Shown: positions 26,500-34,601 of the stretch, one piece after another
Layout of the letters: every line of letters begins with the position of its first letter
Position numbering within the stretch: position 1 is the first letter of the stretch
Origin: Desulfolutivibrio sulfoxidireducens
Lineage (GTDB): Bacteria; Desulfobacterota; Desulfovibrionia; Desulfovibrionales; Desulfovibrionaceae
DNA: 64,000 nucleotides
Direction of reading: 5' to 3'
Assembly: GCF_013376475.1 (NCBI RefSeq)
Contig: NZ_CP045508.1
Location: forward strand, 741,501 to 805,500
The notes under the pieces: model-generated
The model's database searches: none
Told to the model about the DNA's origin: nothing
The model's input: only the letters and a program-made list of their open reading frames with translations
Position numbers and translations under genes: made by a program

Positions 26500-26869
26500 G
26501 GGAGGGCAAGAGTGGAGAAGACGGAGAAGACGGGGAGGAGGCGCTGCCTCCTCCCCGGACCCCTCCACCGCCAGGGGGCAGCGCCCCCTGGACCCGGCAT
26601 AAGCTTCGCGTCGTGGTGTGGCGGGCCTGGCCCTGGCGCGACGGTTGGGTGTGGCGCGGGATTTCGCCCGGGGCAACGCCCCGGGCGAAATCCCGCGCCA
26701 CCCGGCCGACGGTTGCCGCCTTTGGCGGCAACCGTATGGGGGGAGATGGGGGTGGATATTTTGGAAAGACCGATCCCCCGGACGCGAAACGCGTCCGGGG
26801 GAGCCGGGGGGTCCGGGGGGACAGGTGTCCCCCCGGGCGGGGTCCGGGGCGGCAGCCCCGTGTCTTCGT
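26500..26869. repeat. Hairpin mosaic between phrB and the helicase gene
   Basis: About 370 bases without a gene, made of stacked inverted repeats. The largest is a perfect 23-bp stem with a 5-base centre (26651-26701). Next are a 12-bp stem at 26709-26735 (ACGGTTGCCGCC arms) and a CCCCCGGACGCG stem near 26777-26803, besides the CAGGGGGCAGCGCCCCCTG palindrome near 26572-26592. Several units share wording with the gaps at 37545-37756, 62125-62310 and 63200-63260. Confidence 0.8.
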
Positions 26870-28159
26870 CTAGGCGTGGGCCTCGCGGCGCGGGGCCTGG
26901 CGGGTGTTGCGGTTCTGGCCGGCGGGCCGGCTTTGTCCGAAGTTGCGTCCATAGCCGCCCCCGTTGCCGGGGCGACGGTTGCGGTTGTAGCCGTCGCGCG
27001 GGGCGTCGGGTTCGGCGCGGTATTCCTGGGGGGTGGGGGCGAAGCCGTCGAGTTCGCGGCGGGGGAGGGGTTTTCCCATGGCGTGTTCGATGGCCCGGAC
27101 CATGGGCATGTCCTCGCGGGTGATCAGGGTATGGGCCTGTCCCTGGCATTCGGCGCGGCCGGTGCGGCCGATGCGGTGGGTATAGGCGTCGGGGGTGTCG
27201 GGGATGTCGAAGTTGATGACGTGTCCGACCTTGGAGACGTCGATACCCCGGGCGGCGATGTCCGTGGCCACCAGGACGCGGTAGGTGCCGGCCTTGAAGC
27301 CGTCGAGGGCGGCCTGGCGTTGGCGCTGGGACAGGTTGCCCTGGATGCAGGCGGCGCGGCGTCCGGATTTGCACAGCAGTTCGGCCAGGTTTTTGGCCTT
27401 GTGTTTGGTGCGGGTGAACACGATGACCGAGTCGGTTTTGGCCTTGTCCAAAAGTTCCAGGAGCAGGGGGGTCTTGCGGCTGGGGCTGACGGGGTAGACG
27501 GCGTGCTCCACGGTTTCGGCCGGGGCCTGGCGGCCGATGCGCACGGTGATGGGATCGGTCAGGATGTCGGCGGCCAGTTTTTTGATGCTGTCGGGCATGG
27601 TGGCCGAGAAGAGCAGGGTCTGGCGTTTGGCCGGGAGCTTGTCCATGATGGCCCGGATGTCGGGGAGAAAGCCCATGTCGAACATGTGGTCGGCCTCGTC
27701 CAGGACCAGGGTGTCCAGGGCGGAGAAGTCGGTGTTGCCCTGGCGGATGTGGTCGAGCAGGCGTCCGGGGCAGGCCACGACGATGTCCACGCCGCGACGC
27801 AGGGCCTGGGTCTGGGGGCTCATGCCCACGCCGCCGTAGACGGTGACGCTTTTGACGTTGACGCGGCGGCCGAGGTCGCGCACGGCGTCATGGATCTGTT
27901 CGGCCAGTTCCCGGGTGGGGGCGACGATAAGGGCCTTGACGGCGCGGCGCTTGGGGATTTCGCGGCGGGCCAGGCGGTTCAAGATGGGCAGAAGGAACGC
28001 GGCGGTCTTGCCGGTTCCGGTCTGGGCCAGGCCCATGGCGTCGCGGCCTTCCATGACCGGGGGAATGGCCTCGGTCTGGATGGGGGTGGGGGTTTGGTAG
28101 CCCAGGGATTCGATGTTGGCCAGAAGAAGGGGATGCAAATCAAAAGATGCAAAGCTCAA
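26870..28159 (-). CDS. rhlE: DEAD-box ATP-dependent RNA helicase (RhlE-like)
   Basis: RNA unwinding for ribosome assembly or mRNA turnover. 429 residues with all helicase motifs: Q motif (FDLHPLLLANIESLGYQTPTPIQTEAIP), AQTGTGKTAAF, APTRELAEQI, DEAD in VLDEADHMFDMGF, SATMP, VLVATDIAARGIDV, HRIGRTGRA. The C-terminal 60 residues are Arg/Asn/Gly-rich (GYNRNRRPGNGGGYGRNFGQ), a common RNA-binding tail. The start is TTG at 28159 with an AAAAGGA site 7 bases upstream. The long leader (see promoter entry) hints at cold or post-transcriptional control. RhlE versus CsdA is not certain. Confidence 0.92.
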   Translation of the reverse strand: MSFASFDLHPLLLANIESLGYQTPTPIQTEAIPPVMEGRDAMGLAQTGTGKTAAFLLPILNRLARREIPKRRAVKALIVAPTRELAEQIHDAVRDLGRRVNVKSVTVYGGVGMSPQTQALRRGVDIVVACPGRLLDHIRQGNTDFSALDTLVLDEADHMFDMGFLPDIRAIMDKLPAKRQTLLFSATMPDSIKKLAADILTDPITVRIGRQAPAETVEHAVYPVSPSRKTPLLLELLDKAKTDSVIVFTRTKHKAKNLAELLCKSGRRAACIQGNLSQRQRQAALDGFKAGTYRVLVATDIAARGIDVSKVGHVINFDIPDTPDAYTHRIGRTGRAECQGQAHTLITREDMPMVRAIEHAMGKPLPRRELDGFAPTPQEYRAEPDAPRDGYNRNRRPGNGGGYGRNFGQSRPAGQNRNTRQAPRREAHA

Positions 28160-28414
28160 GGGATATCCTTTTGTGAAAGGGGAGTCCTGGCGCGTGAAAA
28201 GACGCGCTGGGGGGGCGACTTGCGAATCGTGAACCGGGGGCTGCGTGCCGAGTCAGGATCGAAAGCTCGGGGCCATGAGGCGAATTCGGCGGGGACAGTC
28301 CGGTAGAGAAGCGACGGGCATGCAGCCATGGACCGCGTCGGCGGACGAACGCACCGAGGACCGGTCCGTGCGACCGGCGAGGGACATATATAGGGGGTTT
28401 TCGGGGGATGTCAA
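28160..28414 (-). promoter_or_regulatory. Helicase promoter and about 220-base 5' leader
   Basis: On the minus strand TTGACA (28409-28414), 16-base spacer, TATATA (28387-28392). Transcription would begin near 28380, leaving a leader of about 220 bases before the TTG start. A short self-complementary stretch near 28190-28215 (CGCGTC/GACGCG) could fold in it. Confidence 0.6.
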
Positions 28415-28530
28415 ATGGTTTGGCTCATACGGCCTGACCTGGGCGCGGAGACGCGCCTGATCCAAGGCTGCCTTGGACACGGGGCATGCGGCGCGCGATC
28501 CGATACGCCGCCGCCAATTCGGGGCGGTTT

Positions 28531-28557
28531 GCAAAGTATTGGCGGTCGGATATAATA
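28531..28557 (+). promoter_or_regulatory. Candidate promoter of the XRE-type gene
   Basis: TTGCAA followed after 16 bases by a perfect TATAAT, about 90 bases upstream of the ATG at 28650. Confidence 0.5.
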
Positions 28558-28649
28558 AAGGCTACCCGTCTTGGGCAGGTTCCGTGTATGTGGCCAGCTA
28601 CGAGCGGGAAAACGCATCCGCATCATTTCAGCCCGAAGGGCGACGAAAG

Positions 28650-29042
28650 ATGAGCCAGACAGAGAGTATCGTGAGAATGGACGCTGAGGGGCGGCTGCAT
28701 CGCGTGGGGCCTGACGGCGCGTTTGAGCCTGTCGAAGTGCCCCCCGTCCCGCCCATGGGTGAGGCGGAAATCGTTGCTTCCGCTGCGGCCGACGCCGACA
28801 ATCCTCCGATCACGCCGGAGGATGTGGCGCGGCTTCGCCGCGTGCCGCGCACGAAGACCTTGCGCCGGGCGCTTCGGCTGACCCAGGAAGAGTTCGCGGC
28901 GCGGTATCATATCCCGCTTGGCACGCTTCGGGATTGGGAGCAGGGACGGACGGAACCGGATCAACCCGCGCGGGCGTATCTGCGCGTCATCGCGAACGAT
29001 CCGGAAGGGACACGGAGGGCGCTGGAAAAGCCGAAGGGATGA
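28650..29042 (+). CDS. XRE-family HTH protein, antitoxin-like, no adjacent toxin
   Basis: A 130-residue protein. The C-terminal 60 residues are an HTH of the type found in HigA/MqsA-like antitoxins (LRRALRLTQEEFAARYHIPLGTLRDWEQGRTEPDQPARAYLRVI). The N-terminal part is acidic and unstructured-looking. The start at 28650 (MSQTESIVRMDAEG) is preferred; the open frame extends upstream to 28473 without family features. Such proteins are commonly paired with a BrnT- or RelE-type toxin, but neither flank encodes one. It may be an orphan regulator or the remainder of a decayed module. Confidence 0.78.
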   Translation: MSQTESIVRMDAEGRLHRVGPDGAFEPVEVPPVPPMGEAEIVASAAADADNPPITPEDVARLRRVPRTKTLRRALRLTQEEFAARYHIPLGTLRDWEQGRTEPDQPARAYLRVIANDPEGTRRALEKPKG

Positions 29043-29086
29043 GGGTGCGTCCCTTAAAACACCGTGACCTTTCTTCTGGTAGGTCT

Positions 29087-30559
29087 TTATAGATTTGAAT
29101 GATGACGTTGGTTTTCTTCTCTAAATGAATCGCGTTCTGAATAATCTAACACACCTATATTAAAAAGATGCTCTATCAACGCCTTAATACTAACGCGAAG
29201 ATCAGAAGACATATTTAGTATGTCTCCAAACTCTAGAGATGTTGTTATTGTTTGTAATTTTTCTTCAATAACCTCAATCGGCATTAGTAGCATTGCAGCA
29301 AAAGCATTGGCACGCTGTTCTACCCCAAGAGGTGCCCATGGCCCACTTGAAATGCCAACCTCTTGTCCGTATTGTCTGTCGCAGAGTAAATGGCAAATTT
29401 CATGGGAAATAGCAAACCGTTTCCCATTTTCAGATTGGTTATTTGTATTGCTCACGTTTATAAAAATTTTCGGCGTAACATTCTTGCCTGCTAGTGCAAT
29501 TCCACGCAAGTTAGGATCACTAAAATTCTCTTCTATTACTTGTAAACCCATTTTTTCGACTACAGCCTCAGGGGTAGCTTTAATGTCATATTTAAGGAAA
29601 AATACTTCTGAGAATTCTTGCGCCAGATCATATCCAGCTTCATAGGGTTTTTGACCTGTAGAACTCTCAATCGTGCAAAAATTTAAAAAATTATCGACAA
29701 TTTGTTCGTCGACTGCTAAATATCTATTGATTATTTCTACATCATGATCATTTACTTCGGGCGACAAGCTTCCAAACATCAATACTGGGGCAGGGATAAA
29801 TGCGTCGCTAATTTCATTAATAAACTTTTTGACTACCATAAATACTATGTTCTCAGTCTCCCCTTTCGCCCTTAGTGCGGGGATCATCCAATGAACCTGC
29901 TCTGTGCGGTCAGTGTCTTTGTTAATATCAATAGATCGCTGTAGATCAAGTAGTCTTTCTGAAGAGGGGCACCTGATGCTTAATTCCTTTATTAGATTGT
30001 CGGAAAAATCTATCAATACTTTTTGGACAACATCGCGTTTTACAACGGCAGATCCAAATGGAGCATTAAAATAGAACCCTTCAGGCATTCCGGGAATTGC
30101 TGCGTTTCCCCATGAAAATTCTACAGCATCACTGATTGCTCTAATGAAAAGGTCTGGGAAAATCCCTCCATTACTACAAGAACGAAATGAATGACGTTGT
30201 CCCCATCTGTACCATGCTTCACCCTTCTCATCATCCATGATACCAAAAACTTGTTTTGAAGCTTCAAAAAACATCGCCCGTGCAACTGATTTCTCAACTG
30301 GAAATGGCGGCTGTTCTTCATACAAAATAGGATACCAATTTTTTGAAAGCCATTCTAAAACAGGGTATAGATACCATGTCACTTCATCCTTCGTGGCAAA
30401 ATCATAGGTATGTTGACATATGTTAAAATTATCAGCCCAAATTTTGAGCTTACCCCAAGATTTCTCTTCTTCAGGCAAAGCTCCTTTGCCTGCATCAGGA
30501 TCAGGTATTAATTCAAATTCAATTGCAAACAAATCGCGTGAACCAAATATGTGCATCAT
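29087..30559 (-). CDS. ImmA/IrrE-family metallopeptidase with N-terminal extension
   Basis: A 490-residue protein with a zinc peptidase domain in the C-terminal third: HEICH at about residues 386-390 and the downstream EQRANAFAAMLLMP segment that supplies the third ligand and closes the ImmA/IrrE fold. The N-terminal 170 residues (MMHIFGSRDLFAIEFELIPD, WADNFNICQHTYDF, GNAAIPGMPEGFYFNAPFGS) and a central 200-residue part are not recognised. Base composition is far more AT-rich than its neighbours. Its ATG touches the stop of the small upstream gene, so the two are translationally coupled. Proteins of this build are common in toxin-antitoxin, phage-defence and stress-switch modules; the target is unknown. 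Confidence 0.8.
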   Translation of the reverse strand: MMHIFGSRDLFAIEFELIPDPDAGKGALPEEEKSWGKLKIWADNFNICQHTYDFATKDEVTWYLYPVLEWLSKNWYPILYEEQPPFPVEKSVARAMFFEASKQVFGIMDDEKGEAWYRWGQRHSFRSCSNGGIFPDLFIRAISDAVEFSWGNAAIPGMPEGFYFNAPFGSAVVKRDVVQKVLIDFSDNLIKELSIRCPSSERLLDLQRSIDINKDTDRTEQVHWMIPALRAKGETENIVFMVVKKFINEISDAFIPAPVLMFGSLSPEVNDHDVEIINRYLAVDEQIVDNFLNFCTIESSTGQKPYEAGYDLAQEFSEVFFLKYDIKATPEAVVEKMGLQVIEENFSDPNLRGIALAGKNVTPKIFINVSNTNNQSENGKRFAISHEICHLLCDRQYGQEVGISSGPWAPLGVEQRANAFAAMLLMPIEVIEEKLQTITTSLEFGDILNMSSDLRVSIKALIEHLFNIGVLDYSERDSFREENQRHHSNL

Positions 30560-30891
30560 TAGATATTCTCCAAATCGTCTTTACTCCAAAATTTACGAAG
30601 GTGTTGTCTTTTTACTTTGTTCTCAGTGAGCCACTTTTTTTTAATTGCGTATGGGATATTGCTCCAAGCCTCAGGATACCCATGCCAGTATTCAGTAGAT
30701 TCGTCTTTCTTATGACATTGTGCTGCGTATGCAATTCCATCACTTGTTGAAAACCGCTTATTTCCATCGATAATACTATCTGCTAGCATCTTCTGTGGGT
30801 CTAAATTTTTATCGCGTGGGCATAATGTCCCTTTTCTGCCTGGTTGCCAAGGTTCCTTATGCTTTGGATTGCATTCATAAACTAGTTCCAC
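30559..30891 (-). CDS. Small Cys/Trp protein coupled to the ImmA/IrrE peptidase
   Basis: A 110-residue protein of unknown function. The start is GTG at 30891 behind GGGGAGGGG. The N-terminus reads MELVYECNPKHKEPWQPGRKGTLCP with two Cys and a basic loop, followed by GIAYAAQCHKKDESTEYWHGYPEAW and a basic C-terminal helix (IKKKWLTENKVKRQHLRKFW). No HTH is apparent. Its stop overlaps the peptidase start, and both genes are AT-rich, so they form one imported unit. It could be the toxin, substrate or partner of the peptidase; the sequence does not decide. Confidence 0.72.
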   Translation of the reverse strand: MELVYECNPKHKEPWQPGRKGTLCPRDKNLDPQKMLADSIIDGNKRFSTSDGIAYAAQCHKKDESTEYWHGYPEAWSNIPYAIKKKWLTENKVKRQHLRKFWSKDDLENI

Positions 30892-31475
30892 GCATTCCCC
30901 TCCCCAGAAATAATTCTTCTAACATCCAAATTACTGCCTGAATAACAAATCTCAACTTCCTACGAGAATGTAGCAAAGACGATTTGCCTGGCTATTTCAT
31001 GAAACGCTACCAGCGTTGGAGGTGTGTCTATCAGGGGTTAGGCACCTTGCTTCGATTCAAGAGAAAGCGCCACCGTCACCAATGCCGTAGGCCACCTTGA
31101 TCTCAGCGAAAACCTGCTTCCCTTCCTGACGATCCCGAGGGGCGAGAGGCTGGTCTCAGGGTTTGTTGGAAGGATAGATGTTTTATGCACCGCCGGCAAC
31201 TTGTTTGGGAAACCAGGAGGGGATCGCTTGAAGTCCTCTCAAGCGGTACTCCCCTCAAATTCCTCCAAATTATTTATGTGTTAAATAATAAAAACATAGA
31301 TATTAAAAAAGAGGGTGGGGGGTATCGTTGGAATTTTAGTCATTTCATGATGTTGGGGAAGGCGCGCAGCCTTCAAGAATAATTTTGTAAGGGGCCAAAC
31401 GCTCCGGCCCCTGCTGCGGCCGTCCTGCTTACGAATGCTGGAAACTGCCGCAAGACCTCTTGTATTCCCGGATAG
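30892..31475. other. AT-rich gap with no confident gene
   Basis: No gene is supported. The half next to the ImmA/IrrE module is AT-rich. On the minus strand at 31057-31155 a short tail reads QEGKQVFAEIKVAYGIGDGG before a stop, which looks like a decayed gene end. An imperfect GGGGCC...GGCCCC hairpin lies at 31391-31418 near the mazG stop (minus strand). Confidence 0.45.
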
Positions 31476-32249
31476 TCAGCTACTCTTCACCTCATCCCAC
31501 AGGGCGTTCCACTCGGCCAGCGTCAGCGTGGAAACATCCAGGCCCCGGGCCTTGGCCAGGGCCTCCATGCCCCGGAAGCGGGTCAGAAACTTCTTGTTGG
31601 CCCCGTCCAGGCAGGCGCTGGCCTTCAGCCCCAGCCGGCGGCCGTATTCCACAAGCGAAAACAGGTAGTCCCCGAACTCCTCGGCCATGCGCTCCTCGCG
31701 GCCCTGGGCCACGGCCAGCTCGAATTCCAGCCGCTCCTTCTCAAGCGCCCCCTTCATGTCCGCGTCCGTCTCCCAGGTGAACCCCACCCGGGCGGCCTTG
31801 GAGTGGATGCGGTAGGCCTTGAAAAGCGGCGGCAACCCCTTGGGCAGGCTGTCGTACAGGCCCTTGCCGGCCGGCTTCTCGGCCCGCTTGATGCGCTCCC
31901 AGTTGCGCAAAAGCTCCTCGCGGTCCTTGATCTTGAGGGTGTCGAAGACGTGGGGATGGCGGCGGATCATTTTCGCGGCCGCGGACTCGAAAACCCCGGC
32001 CAGGTCGAAGTCGCCCTTTTTCTCGTAGAGCCGGGCGGTGAAAAAAAGCAGGAACAGGACGTCCCCGATTTCTTCAAGCGCCCCCGGGGCGTCGCCGGAA
32101 CGGATGCAGTCCACGAGTTCGAAGGATTCCTCGATGATGTAGTCGCACAGGGTCTCGGGGGTCTGGGCCTGGTCCCAGGGGCAGCCCCCGGGGGCGAGCA
32201 GGGCGTCGATGACCTCAAGCAGCGATTGCAGGGCGGTGTGGTTTTTCAT
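31476..32249 (-). CDS. mazG: Nucleoside triphosphate pyrophosphohydrolase MazG
   Basis: Hydrolyses NTPs and dNTPs to monophosphates, a housecleaning enzyme. The start MKNHTALQSLLEVIDALL at 32249 gives 257 residues, normal for the two-domain MazG. Domain 1 carries GGCPWDQAQTPETLCDYIIEESFELVD and EEIGDVLFLLFF (EExxD metal site); domain 2 carries EKERLEFELA and EEFGDYLFSLVEYGRRLG. It overlaps the cvpA-like gene by 4 bases (ATGA). Confidence 0.95.
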   Translation of the reverse strand: MKNHTALQSLLEVIDALLAPGGCPWDQAQTPETLCDYIIEESFELVDCIRSGDAPGALEEIGDVLFLLFFTARLYEKKGDFDLAGVFESAAAKMIRRHPHVFDTLKIKDREELLRNWERIKRAEKPAGKGLYDSLPKGLPPLFKAYRIHSKAARVGFTWETDADMKGALEKERLEFELAVAQGREERMAEEFGDYLFSLVEYGRRLGLKASACLDGANKKFLTRFRGMEALAKARGLDVSTLTLAEWNALWDEVKSS

Positions 32250-32833
32250 GGCTTTTTCGGAGGAGTTTGGTTCTGTTTTTTGACGGCGGCCGGAATCTTG
32301 GTCGCCGCCGGGGTTTTGGCCGCCTCCATGGCCTTGGGCACCTCCTCGGCGGCGGTCTGCAGCTTGGATTTGATGTCCGGGGGCACGTAGCCGGACACGA
32401 GGTCGCCGGCCTTTTCCACAAAGGGGGCCAGGCGCGAGGATTTCAGGAAATCGGGCCGATGCCCCAGGGTGGTCATGAAAAAAAAGACCACGGCGGCCAG
32501 CAGCACGCCCTTGGCCAGGCCGAAGGCCCCGCCGAAGAGCTTGTCCGCCCACTGGGTCATGGTGATCGAGACCAGCTTGGAAAGCCCCAGCACGAGGAAC
32601 CAGACCGCGAGCAGGGAGGCGGTGAAGACCAGAAGGTAGGCGGCGATCTGGGCGTAGTTGCCGGAGATGTGGCCGGAGAGATACGGCGTGACCTCCTGGT
32701 GGTAGTTGGCCGCCGCGTAGAAGCCGACGATCAGGGCAGCCAGGGATCCGACCTCCTTGACCAGTCCGCGCATGTAGCCGCGCAGGAAGAAAAATCCCCA
32801 CGCCAGCAGCAGGACCAGGTCGGCGATATTCAT
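32246..32833 (-). CDS. CvpA-family membrane protein
   Basis: Integral membrane protein, about four spans in the first 145 residues (MNIADLVLLLAWGFFFLRGYMRG, SLAALIVGFYAAA, YLLVFTASLLAVWFLVLGLSKLV, FGLAKGVLLAAVVFFFMTTL), with the family's FxRGYxRGLVKEVG loop. The last 50 residues are Lys/Pro/Ala-rich and cytoplasmic-looking. The start at 32833 gives 195 residues; an upstream open frame is not supported. CvpA proteins affect colicin V export and envelope integrity; the precise role is unsettled. Confidence 0.88.
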   Translation of the reverse strand: MNIADLVLLLAWGFFFLRGYMRGLVKEVGSLAALIVGFYAAANYHQEVTPYLSGHISGNYAQIAAYLLVFTASLLAVWFLVLGLSKLVSITMTQWADKLFGGAFGLAKGVLLAAVVFFFMTTLGHRPDFLKSSRLAPFVEKAGDLVSGYVPPDIKSKLQTAAEEVPKAMEAAKTPAATKIPAAVKKQNQTPPKKP

Positions 32834-33004
32834 GTCGGCTCCGTGCCGGGTCGGGGTGTTTCCGGATGAGGCTTTGGCCGGCCGAGCGGGGATATACCAG
32901 AAGGATTTCCAAAAATGAAGCCGGGACGGCCGCTTGCCCGGGGAGGGCGAAGCGGCTAGGATAACTGGATACGTCAAATCCGTTCCGGCCCAAGGAGCGT
33001 CGCC

Positions 33005-34126
33005 ATGTCCACGAGTTTTCTGCCCCGCGACATCCATGCCTACCTGGCGGCCAAGGTGCTGGGCCAGGCCGGGGTGCTCAGGCTCATCAGCGTTTCCCTT
33101 TATAAGCACATCCATGGGCTCAAGGCCGGCAACGTGCTGTTCATCGGCAACAGCGGCACGGGCAAGACCACGGTCATGCGGGCCATCAGCCAGTTCTACG
33201 AGGATCACGAGGAACTTTCGGCCTTCCGGACCATGATCATCATCAACGCCAACACCCTGGCCCCGGAGGTGGAGGGCGAGGACCGGGCCACGCGGCTCTT
33301 CCGGCGCATCGAGGCCCGGGTGCGGGCCTTGTACGGGGCCGAACTCACGGCGGCGCGGATCAAGGAGGCCATGGAGAACGCCACGGTGTGCGTGGACGAG
33401 GTGGACAAGATTTCCGCCCGGATGTCCGGCAAGGCCAACGTGGAGGGCATCACCACCCAGTACGCCCTTTTGACCCTGCTCGAGGGCGAGGACATCCTGT
33501 ATCGGACCACGGTGCGCGACGAGGAAGGCCGCATGGTCGAGACGGACATCCCCATCGACACCTCGAAGCTGTTATTTATCTGCGGCGGGGCCTTCGAGGA
33601 ACTCTACGACCAGGTCTACACCCTTCTGGTCAACCGTCGGGATGATCGGCGTCTCAAGGAGACCTCCGAGGTGGACCGCCAGCCCGACGGCACGGTCAAG
33701 GTGCGCACTGTGGTCCGGTTCCGGCTCAAGGACTACCTGCGCCTGTCGGACCTTTTTACCTACGGCATGATGCCCCAGTTCGTGTCGCGTTTCAGCACCC
33801 TGGCCATCTTCGAGGAGCTTGGCCGGGACGAGCTCAAAAAAATCATGCTCACGGCCGACGATTCGCCGCTTCGGGCCTCGCGGGACTATTTCCGGCACAT
33901 GGGCGTGACCTTGCGGCTCACGGACAAGGCCCTGGACCAGATCGCCGAGCACGCCATGAAAAACACCCGCATCGGCGCGCGCGCCCTGCGGGAGATCTAT
34001 ACCGGCCTTATCGCCGACTACGAGTTCGACCCCTCGATCTCCCCGAAACTCGCCCGGACCGAAAAAGGCCAGGTGCTGACCATCGACCAGGAGGCCGTGG
34101 CCGACTACCTGGGCGGTGTGGAGTAA
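33005..34126 (+). CDS. ClpX-like AAA+ ATPase lacking the zinc-finger domain
   Basis: A 373-residue AAA+ protein. Walker A GNSGTGKTT at 48-56, Walker B CVDEVDKISAR near 128-137, sensor and arginine-finger region in YGMMPQFVSRFSTLAIFEELGRDELKKIML, and a C-terminal small domain (DYFRHMGVTLRLTDKALDQIAEHAMKNTRIGARALREIYTGLI) that matches ClpX. The ClpX zinc-binding N-domain is missing, and no IGF loop for ClpP docking is obvious. No clpP, lon or tig lies nearby. It is transcribed away from cvpA-mazG. A ClpX paralogue acting as unfoldase without ClpP is the likeliest reading. Confidence 0.8.
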   Translation: MSTSFLPRDIHAYLAAKVLGQAGVLRLISVSLYKHIHGLKAGNVLFIGNSGTGKTTVMRAISQFYEDHEELSAFRTMIIINANTLAPEVEGEDRATRLFRRIEARVRALYGAELTAARIKEAMENATVCVDEVDKISARMSGKANVEGITTQYALLTLLEGEDILYRTTVRDEEGRMVETDIPIDTSKLLFICGGAFEELYDQVYTLLVNRRDDRRLKETSEVDRQPDGTVKVRTVVRFRLKDYLRLSDLFTYGMMPQFVSRFSTLAIFEELGRDELKKIMLTADDSPLRASRDYFRHMGVTLRLTDKALDQIAEHAMKNTRIGARALREIYTGLIADYEFDPSISPKLARTEKGQVLTIDQEAVADYLGGVE

Positions 34127-34190
34127 AAGGCGACGGTCCCCCCTTCGCTTCACGACACGGCGACACGACAACCATGCAAAGGAGCACGGC

Positions 34191-34601
34191 ATGAGCAAGG
34201 CGAGCATCCCGGTTCTGGCGGTCCTGGTCATTTTTTTGTCCGTCGGGGGCGCCCTGGCCCAGACCGCCCCGGAACAGCCGGGTGCACAGGGCGTTCAGGC
34301 GGCCGAACAGGTGTACATCCACTTTTTCGCGGTCCCCAGGGTGCTGCCGGGCGGCAAGGAGGCGGCGGAGAAGTATCCGGCCCTGCGCGCGTTTCTGGCC
34401 AGGACGGCCGGGGGCTATTCCCAACTCGGCACGTGCGACGGCGGCGCGCTTCTGGCCTCGGGCGAGGTGCGCACGGCCACGAACACCTGTTTTCTGGTCT
34501 CGGCCTCCCACGACATCTCCGATGAGATTGCGACCTACCTCAAGGCCAATTTCGGCGAGAAGACGCCGTATGTCGTGGCCTGGCCGGGAAGCCGCCGCTG
34601 A
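34191..34601 (+). CDS. Small exported protein of unknown function
   Basis: A 136-residue protein with a clear Sec signal (MSKASIPVLAVLVIFLSVGGALA, cleavage likely after ALA). The mature part (YIHFFAVPRVLPGGKEAAEKYPALRAFLARTAGGYSQLGTCDGG) has two Cys and no family I recognise. AAAGGAG lies 7 bases before the ATG. Its stop overlaps the permease start (TGATG), so it may be a periplasmic accessory of that transporter. Confidence 0.72.
   Translation: MSKASIPVLAVLVIFLSVGGALAQTAPEQPGAQGVQAAEQVYIHFFAVPRVLPGGKEAAEKYPALRAFLARTAGGYSQLGTCDGGALLASGEVRTATNTCFLVSASHDISDEIATYLKANFGEKTPYVVAWPGSRR

Noticed and set aside
26475-27374. Open frame running on upstream of the photolyase on the minus strand
   Set aside because: It passes through the hairpin mosaic and the 3' end of the helicase gene, and has no family features; the photolyase begins at 26474.
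26618-28306. 562-codon plus-strand frame opposite the helicase gene
   Set aside because: Gly/Ala/Val-rich antisense shadow of a clear DEAD-box gene; GC-rich DNA leaves long open frames on the opposite strand.
31185-31382. 65-codon plus-strand frame in the AT-rich gap
   Set aside because: No ribosome site, odd composition and no recognisable family.
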